Assembly: GCA_903995115.1 (NCBI GenBank)
Contig: LR877155.1
Coordinates: 374,501-438,500, forward strand
Origin: Angomonas deanei
Taxonomy: Eukaryota > Euglenozoa > Kinetoplastea > Trypanosomatida > Trypanosomatidae
Direction: 5' to 3'
DNA: 64,000 nt
Shown: positions 43,169-52,441 of the stretch, piece by piece
Position numbering within the stretch: position 1 is the stretch's first letter
Layout: every line of letters starts with the position of its first letter
Notes under the pieces: generated by a model
What the model was told of the DNA's origin: nothing
What the model saw: the letters and a program-made list of their open reading frames with translations, nothing else
Database searches by the model: none
Position numbers and translations under genes: made by a program

Positions 43169-44201
43169 ATGTCCAAGATCAATGCCACTTACAGCTCTGG
43201 CTATTATATCCGGCCGGACATGGATATCCGAAAAATTGAGGAATTAAAAAATAAAGAAAAACGCGAAACCCTCAAACGACAACGAGACGAACGAGCACAC
43301 GAAAAAAAACGAAAAGACTTGACAATGGAAGAATTAAAAGAAAAACGAGACGATCTCATCGAAAATATTATTTCTGGCAAACATACAAAACGGGAAGCAC
43401 GACAGACCTTCGCCATACCGTTCGACTTGTTTTGCACTCAGTGTCATCGACGCATCGCGCGGCAGACACACGTCTACACCGACCGCTATGCCTCTCCCTT
43501 CCCAGACCCCGCCCTCCGCCCCACGCTGACCCCGGAGGATCAACATTTATTATTTCACACCCACAAAATTAGAAATGTTTTTTTAAAAATAAAATGCCAA
43601 TACTGCGATGGACTGTTTTTGTTGGAAACGGATAATTTAACGCAAAAGATAACGGGTGGCTATTACTGTGTGAAGAATTGCGAACGACCAGCTGGGGATG
43701 TCGCCCTTCTCAATAACAAACGTCAACACGAAGAAAACGAACGACAGAAACAGGAAAAGATTGAAAAAGAAGAAAACGTGTTAGACAGTTTAGAAAATGA
43801 AAATGAAAAACAACGAAAACGAAAGTTGTTGGAGGAGGAAATTAAAAAGTCGGTGGAGGAGCAGAATAATCAGCATTATTATTACACCGACGTGCAGAAG
43901 AGCGCACTTCAACTAGAGGCATTACGTAAAGATGAAAATAGAAAAACATAATAGTGAGGATAATAATACGATAGAAATTAACAAACAAGAAGTGTACCAG
44001 CAGTGGTTAGAGCGGAAACAGCAAAAGCAAAAAGTCAGTGAAATGGAAGAAAATAATAGTCATAAAATGGAGGAATCGACGAAAAATAAGAAAAACCGCT
44101 TTTTTGAGGAAGAAGAGACCACAGCGCAAAATAATAATAATAGTAATACAATAAAGAAAAAAAGTGTCCTTTCCAGCTTAGTCTCCAGTGACGATGAATA
44201 A
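43169..44201 (+). CDS. CWC16: CWC16/Yju2 (CCDC130-type) splicing factor (frame break near 43945)
   Basis: I read one gene of about 343 residues. The frame from 43169 stops at 43951, while the frame from 43932 continues to 44201; one fewer A in the run at about 43942-43946 joins them as DENRKHNSEDNN. The N-terminal domain has the CWC16 zinc ribbon: FDLFCTQCHRRIARQTHVY, then after a linker IRNVFLKIKCQYCDGLFLLETD, giving two CxxC pairs about 65 residues apart. This matches the family pattern WCxxC ... MKCHLC ... TDP. The rest is a Glu/Lys-rich coiled coil, as in Yju2 and CCDC130, followed by a Ser/Asn-rich tail. The protein would act in the spliceosome around the catalytic steps, here mainly in trans-splicing. 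This is the only break that looks like an extra base. Confidence 0.82.
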
Positions 44202-44427
44202 TAATAAAAATAATAAAAAAAATTATTTCCTTGTTTCTTTTTTTTTTTTTTTACCGCTTTATTTCGTATACCAATGCTATTCACTATCGTGATGTGTTAT
44301 GCGTGAATGGAAATACGCTTGACCTGTTTTTCTAATAAATACCTCTTTTTTTTTTTAATTTTTTTTTAAAAGTATTACATCTAGTTCATTCCTTATATTT
44401 TTTTTTTGTTTTTATTTTTTGTTATTA

Positions 44428-47400
44428 ATGTCTGGACTGCCACCGCCACCCAGGCCAGGCGCCTTCAAGAAATCTTTATTGCCACCTCGACGGTATGCAG
44501 ACAGTTTTAATACAATGAATAATAATAATAATAATAATAATCAAAATCAAAATAATAATAATACGGTAGCACCACCACCAGCACCAGGGAATACTCCTCC
44601 ACAGCCGTCTCCTAATAATAATAATATGCCACCGCCACCTCGACCGGTCGTGAATAATAATAATAATCATCATAATAATATTCAAAATAATAATAATAAT
44701 ACTAACGATTCTAACTTTGCCATATCCGCTGATCTTCCGCCTCGGGAGCCTCTTCCCATGACAGAGGATCATCATCATCATCATGTACCTCCGCCAGGGC
44801 CACCGATGCCGGCCGTGAACCATAACAATAATATTGATAATGATAATAATCATGATAATCATCCTCCGTTACCTCCTACAGAAGAATTAGAAAGAAGGCC
44901 TTTACCACCGCAAAATAATAATAATAATAATAATGAAAATAATAAGTTTCAAAGAAGTGGGACGAATCCTCATCATGAAAATTACAATAATAATAATAAT
45001 ATGGAAAATGAAGTGACCTTTGGTGTGGAGGATACCTCTCCTATACAAGACAATAACACTATTAACAATAATATAGAAGAATATCAAAATCCTTTCGCCA
45101 ATAATGATAATAATAATAATTATGCGCGAGTCCCCACCGCGAAACCCTCTGTGGAGAGTATGACCCAGTACGAGGAACAGAACCATCATGAATCTAATCA
45201 TAATGATAATGATGAAAATAATGAGGAAGAGGCCTACAATCCTTTTATCGCCACCGTGCACCACAGCGTCACCCAAGAAAATAATAATAATAATGGAAGC
45301 ATCAATAATTCTTTTTCAACCAGTTCGACCAAAGTGTTTCCTCCGGCAGTCAAGGAAAATGAAAACGATAACAATCATAATGAAAATGAAAACGATAATA
45401 TTTGCGATATTTGTGGAAAAGTACTCAAAAATGGAAAAGCCGTTGCGATTCATAAAAGTATTCGTCACAAGGAGGGTAGCGTGCTTTCGCAGATCCAACT
45501 CGACAATAATAATAATAACAATAATAATTCTAATAATGTGAAAAAAAGTAGGGAAAGAAGTAATAGTAACGCCAAAGAGCGGTTGGAAAGACTACTGGCA
45601 CAAGATCCATTCCGTGCCTCTCCCGTTCAAGAAAATGAAAATAATAATGAAAATAATAATATTATTTCACAAGTGGTGACGCCCATGATCAAAACATTTT
45701 CCGCGAGCAATCGCAGTTCCAATTTTGATTTAACTTCTCCCAATACTAATACGATACATAATAATAATAATAATAATAATAATCATAATAATAATAATAA
45801 TAATATTAGCACCGCGACCGTTCCTTCTTTGTTATTACACCAAAATGAAAACAATCATAATAATAATCAAAATAATAATGAAAATCAAAGTAGCAATAAT
45901 AATAATATGACGACGCCTCGAAATTTTGATAGTATGGAAGATTCTTCCAATAATAATAATATTAGTTTATTACGAACCGATAATAAATATCAACAGGCTA
46001 TGGACCAATCCAATCTCAGTGAAAATAATCATAATCATAATAGTCGTGTGCAGAACTTATATTACGAAGACTCCCCTGCCCCCTATGAGCCTATCCCGGA
46101 CAGCGAGGACGATTATAATAATAATTCGAATTATAATGAGAATCATGAAACGGAAACTAATAATAATAATAATGAGGAGGAAGAAGAAGGTACGTTTAAC
46201 CCTTTTGTAAATAATAATAATAATAATAATAATGCGTTCCAGAGAAGTGAAGTGATTCCCAATCATAATAGTGACGATGAAGTAACCTTTGAGGTAGAGG
46301 AGACCACTCCGGAGGAAGTGCACCACACCGTACCGCACCATTCTGCACCTAATATAGAACCTCATACGAATAATGAAAATAATAATAATAATAATAATGT
46401 GGAAGAGGAAGAAGTAGCGGTGAACCCTTTTGTAAATGATAATAATCACATGCCTCCGCCTGCACCTCGACCAGAGTTGGGCAAGAAGTCCTTGTTACCA
46501 CCGCCACCTCAAAATAATCATAATATCGAACCGCGTAAAGCAGCGGAGGAAACTACACCTCCAAACAATAATAATAATAATCATCCTCATCCTAAGTGTG
46601 TCAGTATAGTATTGCCCAACGGTACATGTGTGGCTTGTACGAATCATAATTACAAGTCGAATTCGCTAAAATCGATTTCATTATCTTCTTTACTCAATCA
46701 AAATAATAATAATAATTCAAGTGGCTTCTACCAAGAGTTGGTGGATCTACTGAGTACGTCGCCGTTATTATTTTTTGAAAATCCCCAAAATAGTAATCAT
46801 ATCAATCATGAAACGGTCCTTCGCTTTTTGAGCCAAATGGAAGAGAAATTATGTGTCAATGCCGCGAAAAAAAGCGATAATCATAATAAAAATGATATTT
46901 ATTGCATGTTATTAATTATTCGACTCCTAAAACTGCAATTCCACCCACAACATAACCATAATAGTAAAGTATGGACTGATAAATCTTTAATTTCTACCCT
47001 TTCTGCCGTAAACGATTGTTATTATCACCATCATCATCATCATAATGAGAATACGGCATTGCATGTAGAGTCCCTCCTCTGCCAAGGAAAGCGAGTGGAA
47101 GCACTGCTTTACATGTTAAGTATCTTATCCCCTCAAAACCATAATTCTAATAATAATAAGTGTACGATCTGTCATGCCGTCTTTGAGAATAACGAAGCAT
47201 TCTTACAACACGTGGAAGGTCGACACAAAGTTATTGCCTGTGATATGTGTGAGGATGATCATCCTGTTCATTTTGAAAATGAAAGTGCCCTTCGTCGTCA
47301 CATGGAAGAAACTCATTTTTTCTGTTCGCAGTGTACACTTCACTGTGAGGACGAACACGACTTGGCGCGACATCAGACCCAAGCACAACACCACTTCAGA

Positions 47401-49647
47401 AATGAAAATAACAATAATATTAATATTGAAAATAATGACAACTATAATATTACGTATACCGATGCTATATTACTGTCGACTGTGTGTCCTTCCGAGGCGC
47501 ACTACACTACCGCCGTCAGAGAATATTTGAAACATGGCCAACATGGTAATAATAAAAATCAAAATAATAATCATCATCATATGAATCCCATCACACACGC
47601 GTTAGCGCTCTTCAACAACATTGAAGAAGAAGAAGAGGAAGGTGCCCCAATTTCTTTATTTCTACAAAATAATAATAACAATCACAATAATAATAATAAT
47701 AAAATGTACTGGCGAGAACACTTTTTGTCCCACCTGTGCATTATCATTGCCAACTGGTGCCCCCTGTCGTCGAAACATTTATTATTATTGGGAGAAATAT
47801 TATTCCAGGAAGGATTATTGCTGGAGTGTTATGTCGTCGTGCTGGCCGCGCACCTCACTCCGGCGGGAGGAAGACTACATCGTGAGCATTTTTCTGAAAA
47901 TAATAATAATAATAATATCCAGCTAACACCAGATCAACAGCGGCTGATGGGCTTTACACGAATGGTGCTGTCTTGCCTGTGCATGCCCAACAACAATAAT
48001 AATAATCAAAATGAAACTTTTTTTCAAGGAAGAGCGTTATTTTTTAACCTCTTTTCCATTTTCATGAAGGACGTCGTGCAGTATTTGAATTTATTTTATA
48101 CTTCCACGTATCATACGAGTCAAAATAATAATAGTATGTTACATGCTTTCCCAGCAAGGCCCATTCCCTTTTCTATTAGCCTCAGCGTCATGCAGTTATT
48201 GTGGATGAATGAACTAGGCGTGGCACCGGAAACGATTCAACATATTTTGGAAAAACATGCGAATTTATTTTCATCCATTCCAGAACAGAATAGGAATCGT
48301 AATGTAGTGGAGAGTTTGACGGAACTAATGGCAAAGTTATTACCGTTTACGGAACCTCTTTTTATCCATAATAATAATAATCGTCATATTGAGCAAAACA
48401 ATCATAATAATATGATGAATGATCCTAGCCCTTCGGTCTCCTCTGATCTTCCGTCTCGGGAGCCTCTTCCCATGACAGAGGATAATCATCATCATCATCA
48501 TGTACCTCCGCCAGGGCCACCGATGCCTACCATGAACCATAACAATAATATTGATAATGATAATAATAATGATAATCATCCTCCGCTGCCTCTCCGTCCG
48601 CAGTTAGGAAAGAAGTCCTTACTACCACCGGCACGTAATAACAATAATCATCATCATCGTAATGACAATGTGGAAGATGTAAATCAAAATGAAAATAATA
48701 CGGTAGCGCCTCCACCACCAGCACCAGGGAATGCTCCTCCACAGCCGTCTCCTAATAATAATCATACTATGCCACCGCCACGACCGTCGCGGCCGGCACC
48801 ACCGGTCATGAATAATAATCATCAAAATAATAATAATAATATACCTCCTCAACCACCTCGCCCGGAGTTAGCGAAGAAGTCTCTACTGCCACCGCCACAT
48901 CAAAATAGCAATCAAGATGCGGAACCTCCCAGGTTAACCGAAGATACAAATCAGAATAATCATCATCATAATAAGGCAGAGAAACCTCCTGCCCCCGAAC
49001 AGAGAGGCCGTACACCCAACAACAACAATAATAATAATAATAATAATAAACCAACACCCACCAAGCGAAGTAGTTCTCTCGAAGCTATCCGCAACTTCTT
49101 CCGTTTCGGTAGCAGCGACAATACAAATAATACACCCTGCGATATCTGCGGCAAAAAGTTCAAAAATACCAATGTCGTCGCGGTCCATCAGCGGAGAGCA
49201 CATAACACGCATACCATGCCTCTTGCCGACAGTGTCTGCGATATCTGTGGCGAAAATTTCAAGAATGCGCAAGGGGTGGCCGCCCACAAGGAAAAGATAC
49301 ACGGTGATATCGACTGCGACATGTGCCATGAAAACTTCAAAACGGAACAGCAATTGTTAAAACACAAGGATAAGGAGCACCCAGCGAAACCAATGATCAT
49401 CGACACCGCACCGCCGCCGGCCTTTAATAAGGAAACAGGGAAGTGGGAGTTTCCCAAGTCAGCGGAGCAACTCGAACAGGAGGCGCTCGTGAAGCAAGGG
49501 CCACCCAAGCGGGCGATATCCAGCGACAATAATAATAATGAAAATAATAATGCTGGTGCGAGCCCGCCAGGGAGGAAGGGACCACCGCCTAGCTTATTTC
49601 AGGGTAAGAAAGGACCTGGGGTGCCTCGGTATGCATCCGCGTTCTAA
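44428..49647 (+). CDS. SEC16: Probable Sec16 ER-exit-site scaffold with seven C2H2 zinc fingers
   Basis: The 1739-residue frame starts at ATG 44428 (an upstream TTG is in frame but not plausible). The N- and C-terminal parts are Asn- and Pro-rich with repeated (R/E)LGKKSLLPPP motifs. The middle (about residues 873-1290) follows the Sec16 ACE1 and downstream region as I recall it from human SEC16A: VESLLCQGKRVEALL with the LLxxGRKxxAL helix, NPITHALALF, MYWREHFLSHLCIIIANW with WRPHLAMVLSNL, LLLLGEILFQEGLLLECYV with MGDTLASRGLLDAAHF, then PIPFSISLSVMQLLWMNELG. C2H2 fingers occur near 324, 911, 938, 967, 1570, 1603 and 1630; three lie inside the Sec16 core. It would organise COPII budding at ER exit sites. 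The fingers are not usual for Sec16. Confidence 0.65.
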   Translation: MSGLPPPPRPGAFKKSLLPPRRYADSFNTMNNNNNNNNQNQNNNNTVAPPPAPGNTPPQPSPNNNNMPPPPRPVVNNNNNHHNNIQNNNNNTNDSNFAISADLPPREPLPMTEDHHHHHVPPPGPPMPAVNHNNNIDNDNNHDNHPPLPPTEELERRPLPPQNNNNNNNENNKFQRSGTNPHHENYNNNNNMENEVTFGVEDTSPIQDNNTINNNIEEYQNPFANNDNNNNYARVPTAKPSVESMTQYEEQNHHESNHNDNDENNEEEAYNPFIATVHHSVTQENNNNNGSINNSFSTSSTKVFPPAVKENENDNNHNENENDNICDICGKVLKNGKAVAIHKSIRHKEGSVLSQIQLDNNNNNNNNSNNVKKSRERSNSNAKERLERLLAQDPFRASPVQENENNNENNNIISQVVTPMIKTFSASNRSSNFDLTSPNTNTIHNNNNNNNNHNNNNNNISTATVPSLLLHQNENNHNNNQNNNENQSSNNNNMTTPRNFDSMEDSSNNNNISLLRTDNKYQQAMDQSNLSENNHNHNSRVQNLYYEDSPAPYEPIPDSEDDYNNNSNYNENHETETNNNNNEEEEEGTFNPFVNNNNNNNNAFQRSEVIPNHNSDDEVTFEVEETTPEEVHHTVPHHSAPNIEPHTNNENNNNNNNVEEEEVAVNPFVNDNNHMPPPAPRPELGKKSLLPPPPQNNHNIEPRKAAEETTPPNNNNNNHPHPKCVSIVLPNGTCVACTNHNYKSNSLKSISLSSLLNQNNNNNSSGFYQELVDLLSTSPLLFFENPQNSNHINHETVLRFLSQMEEKLCVNAAKKSDNHNKNDIYCMLLIIRLLKLQFHPQHNHNSKVWTDKSLISTLSAVNDCYYHHHHHHNENTALHVESLLCQGKRVEALLYMLSILSPQNHNSNNNKCTICHAVFENNEAFLQHVEGRHKVIACDMCEDDHPVHFENESALRRHMEETHFFCSQCTLHCEDEHDLARHQTQAQHHFRNENNNNINIENNDNYNITYTDAILLSTVCPSEAHYTTAVREYLKHGQHGNNKNQNNNHHHMNPITHALALFNNIEEEEEEGAPISLFLQNNNNNHNNNNNKMYWREHFLSHLCIIIANWCPLSSKHLLLLGEILFQEGLLLECYVVVLAAHLTPAGGRLHREHFSENNNNNNIQLTPDQQRLMGFTRMVLSCLCMPNNNNNNQNETFFQGRALFFNLFSIFMKDVVQYLNLFYTSTYHTSQNNNSMLHAFPARPIPFSISLSVMQLLWMNELGVAPETIQHILEKHANLFSSIPEQNRNRNVVESLTELMAKLLPFTEPLFIHNNNNRHIEQNNHNNMMNDPSPSVSSDLPSREPLPMTEDNHHHHHVPPPGPPMPTMNHNNNIDNDNNNDNHPPLPLRPQLGKKSLLPPARNNNNHHHRNDNVEDVNQNENNTVAPPPPAPGNAPPQPSPNNNHTMPPPRPSRPAPPVMNNNHQNNNNNIPPQPPRPELAKKSLLPPPHQNSNQDAEPPRLTEDTNQNNHHHNKAEKPPAPEQRGRTPNNNNNNNNNNKPTPTKRSSSLEAIRNFFRFGSSDNTNNTPCDICGKKFKNTNVVAVHQRRAHNTHTMPLADSVCDICGENFKNAQGVAAHKEKIHGDIDCDMCHENFKTEQQLLKHKDKEHPAKPMIIDTAPPPAFNKETGKWEFPKSAEQLEQEALVKQGPPKRAISSDNNNNENNNAGASPPGRKGPPPSLFQGKKGPGVPRYASAF
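44728..44877 (+). repeat. Long direct repeat in the Sec16-like gene, copy 1
   Basis: About 150 bases coding for SADLPPREPLPMTED, a His run, VPPPGPPMP and a following Asn/Asp tract recur at 48441-48593 with a few changes. Confidence 0.85.
48441..48593 (+). repeat. Long direct repeat in the Sec16-like gene, copy 2
   Basis: Second copy of the 44728-44877 block. The neighbouring VAPPPAPGN block also recurs (about 44563-44660 and 48704-48790) but on the other side of this repeat, so the two ends of the gene are permuted duplicates. Confidence 0.85.
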
Positions 49648-49820
49648 GTATAGAGGTAGGAGCGAAAACTGTAATATGTAATTGTTTTTTTATTTTTATT
49701 TATTATAATCTTTCCATTGTGCGCTTTTTTTTTTAAGTATAATCAAAGTTTTGTTTTTTCTAGAAACTGTTTTCTGTCTATTTTTTTTTGTTGTCTCAAA
49801 AAGTAATTTTTTTTTTAAAT

Positions 49821-49855
49821 CCATTTTTCTTTCTTCATGTTTCTTTCTTTCATAG
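49821..49855 (+). promoter_or_regulatory. Candidate trans-splice acceptor
   Basis: CCATTTTTCTTTCTTCATG and TTTCTTTCTTTC end in ATAG with AG at 49854-49855, 46 bases before ATG 49902. Confidence 0.55.
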
Positions 49856-49901
49856 GATATTCCATCTTTTAGCTCTAAAAAAAACAAAAACACAATAATA
49901 C

Positions 49902-52097
49902 ATGACTTCCGTAGGATTAGACTTGGGAGCTGGCACCACTCGTCTTGCCCTCCTCGACCGCATTAAGCCGATGCCCACTGTGGTCCTCAACGAGCTCAGC
50001 AACGAGAGTACCGCCACCAGTGTCTACTACAACTACAGTCAAGGCGAGAAACGCGGCTACGGGGAGACCGCGAGCTCAAAACAAGTAACCAAAGTCAAGG
50101 AAACCATCACCGACCTCGCCACGTGGCTCTATCAGTGTGATCACCAGGAAAATATCCGGCAGGAGAGTCGTGTCCTCGGGGAGGAAATGTTCTCCGCGGC
50201 ACAAGTCACCGCCTATTTCATTAAATGCATGTTGCGTCTGTCCGAGGCGGCCGCGGTCCACCCCGTGTGTATTGCCGTCCCCACCGTCACGGGAAGGGAA
50301 TCAGTCGTGACGCTGAAGCAGGCGGCGCTGGTGGCGGGGGTGGAGGAGGGACGGCTCACCATCTGCCGGAGTGAGGAGGCGGCCGCTGTGTATCTCCATC
50401 ACTTGCAGTACAACACGCTACCGGAGGGACCTGCCGAGGGCTCCGAGGAGGAGGAAGCGTTTTCTTGGGTCGTGGTGCTGGATATCGGCCAGAGTTGCTC
50501 CACCGGGGTCGTCCTCAAACTCAACAAGAAGAAGATTATTAAAGTCTCCACGCATGCCTTGAACATGGGCAGTCACTATATTGATGTGTCTCTCTGTGGG
50601 TATGTGTACGAGGAGCTGGAGAAGCAACTCCGGGCCGCGGGGCACGCGGAGGCGGCGGAAAGCATGAAGGGTGACGTGAAGCTCTTGCGAAAAGTCCTAC
50701 GCGAGTGCAAAAAAGTAAAAGAAATTCTCTCCACCACCGACGAAACCAAAGCCGTGTTCGAAGGCATTGCCGGCGGGGAGATTGACCTCACCTTGAACAT
50801 CAGCAAAGCCAAGTGCGAGGCGCTCATCCAACCTTTCATCACAGCTTTGGAAGAAATGTTCCTCAAGTTAGCCGGGGCCCTCCCCGAGCGTGGCGACGGC
50901 GTACAGGAGAACACGATTGACTCGCTGGTAAGGATTGAGGCGATTGGCGGTGGCTGGCGGACCCCAGCGGTCTCTCAGCTGATCCAATCCGTGTTTCGCG
51001 TCGGCCGTGTCGGGGTGTCCCTGGATGCCAATCTTGCCGTGGCGGAGGGCGCCGCGATACTGGTGGAGGTGCTGCAGCCGACTAGCGAAGGGCGTCATCC
51101 CGTGCACGAGGTGGAGCTGGTGCAGTTCGTCGCCGCCGACCCCGACAGTGACGTCCGCCGTCCACTCAGCGAGGCGGACATGCGCGAGGTCGCCTCCCTA
51201 CGTCAGGTGGAAGAAGAGCTGACCTCGCGGGATGAAAAGATACAGGAAAGATTAAATGCCGTCAATGAGTTGGACTCGTTTGTCTTGCAGCACTTGCAAC
51301 ACCTCGACGAGGCGTTTACCAAACACATCAAGGGAGACGCCGACCGGGAAAAGCGATTCGAGGAAACCAAATCGTTTCTTCTTTCTTTGGATGAATACTT
51401 ACGAGAGGATTGCGAAGGCAATGAGACGGCCGCTATTCAAGAAAAGAAGACGCAGGCGGAGGCGCACGTCCGGGCCACACTGCCGGAGCTAGAACAGTAC
51501 TTTGAGTCAATCCAGCAGGCCATGAAGGCACAGGAAGCACAACTCCAGAAGCTGAGCGAGGAGGCGGCAAAGGAAAATGAAGAAAACGGCGATAATAATA
51601 ATAATATGCTAGACAGTCTCAAGTCGGACCCACAACGGCTCAAGATGGCGCAGAAGCGGCGGGAGCAAGGGGCGACGTTATTCAAGGAAGATTGCTTCGC
51701 TGAGGCACAAAAACGTTTCGTGCAGGCGCTCGCCATCCTCGGAGAAGTCTACGACACGCAAAACGAGGAAAACAAAAAAACCAAACACGACATTTCCCTT
51801 TCCTGTCATTTAAATATTGCCAGCTGCTCCTACAAGTTGGGGATTTACAAAAATTGTATTTCCAACGCCACCGCCGCACTGGACTTGTCCCCTCAGCATC
51901 CCAAGGCGTTGTTTCGTCGTGGCCAGGCACGGGTGATGCTGAAAGAATACAAGGAAGCGTTGCAAGACTTGCAGACCGCCTCGCAATTGTTGAACGGGGC
52001 CGATGCGGCGGTCGAGGCGGAGTTACAAAAGTGTAAGACACTGTTGGAGAAGGAGAAGGAGCGGGAGAAGAAAATGTTTTCAAAAATGTTCCAATAA
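49902..52097 (+). CDS. HSP70/HSP110-like ATPase domain fused to a helical lid and TPRs
   Basis: The 731-residue protein starts with an HSP70-type nucleotide-binding domain (residues 1 to about 390). Phosphate motifs are GLDLGAGTTRLALL and VVLDIGQSCSTGVVL, and the adenosine motif is IGGGWRTPAVSQL. These are loose, closer to HSP110 than to HSP70. The peptide-binding beta domain, normally about 100 residues, is reduced to some 35 residues. An HSP70-like helical lid follows at about 424-560 (DEKIQERLNAVNELDSFV, FLLSLDEYL). Residues 583-700 are about three TPRs of the FKBP/CHIP type, including NIASCSYKLGIYKNCISNA and ALFRRGQARVMLKEYKEAL. There is no EEVD tail. It may be a co-chaperone that docks on HSP90 or HSP70 through its TPRs. 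Codons are GC-rich, unlike both neighbours. Confidence 0.85.
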   Translation: MTSVGLDLGAGTTRLALLDRIKPMPTVVLNELSNESTATSVYYNYSQGEKRGYGETASSKQVTKVKETITDLATWLYQCDHQENIRQESRVLGEEMFSAAQVTAYFIKCMLRLSEAAAVHPVCIAVPTVTGRESVVTLKQAALVAGVEEGRLTICRSEEAAAVYLHHLQYNTLPEGPAEGSEEEEAFSWVVVLDIGQSCSTGVVLKLNKKKIIKVSTHALNMGSHYIDVSLCGYVYEELEKQLRAAGHAEAAESMKGDVKLLRKVLRECKKVKEILSTTDETKAVFEGIAGGEIDLTLNISKAKCEALIQPFITALEEMFLKLAGALPERGDGVQENTIDSLVRIEAIGGGWRTPAVSQLIQSVFRVGRVGVSLDANLAVAEGAAILVEVLQPTSEGRHPVHEVELVQFVAADPDSDVRRPLSEADMREVASLRQVEEELTSRDEKIQERLNAVNELDSFVLQHLQHLDEAFTKHIKGDADREKRFEETKSFLLSLDEYLREDCEGNETAAIQEKKTQAEAHVRATLPELEQYFESIQQAMKAQEAQLQKLSEEAAKENEENGDNNNNMLDSLKSDPQRLKMAQKRREQGATLFKEDCFAEAQKRFVQALAILGEVYDTQNEENKKTKHDISLSCHLNIASCSYKLGIYKNCISNATAALDLSPQHPKALFRRGQARVMLKEYKEALQDLQTASQLLNGADAAVEAELQKCKTLLEKEKEREKKMFSKMFQ

Positions 52098-52441
52098 TAA
52101 ATGATAAAAGTATGAATAATAATAAAAAAAAACTAATTCTTAAATTTTATTTTTATTATTGAGTGTGGTAATGAAAGCATATTGCCATATATATATATAT
52201 ATTTTTTTTTGGTGATGTTTCGTTTTCTTTGTTGGCTAATATTGATAACTATATTGTGTGATTGTCTTACATACTATTTCACTCTTTTTCTTCTACCAAG
52301 TTTTTTTTTTTTTTTTAGATTCTTTAATTTCTTTTTTTTAGAACCCAATTATCATCGTTATTTAGATTCCTTTTTTTTTTTTTTTTAATATTCCGTCCGT
52401 CTTTTTTTTTTTTATTTTAATATTTTAAAAAAATATAAAAA
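52098..52441. other. Intergenic spacer
   Basis: AT-rich with a TA repeat near 52186-52201 and several T runs of 10 or more. No gene is seen. Confidence 0.6.
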
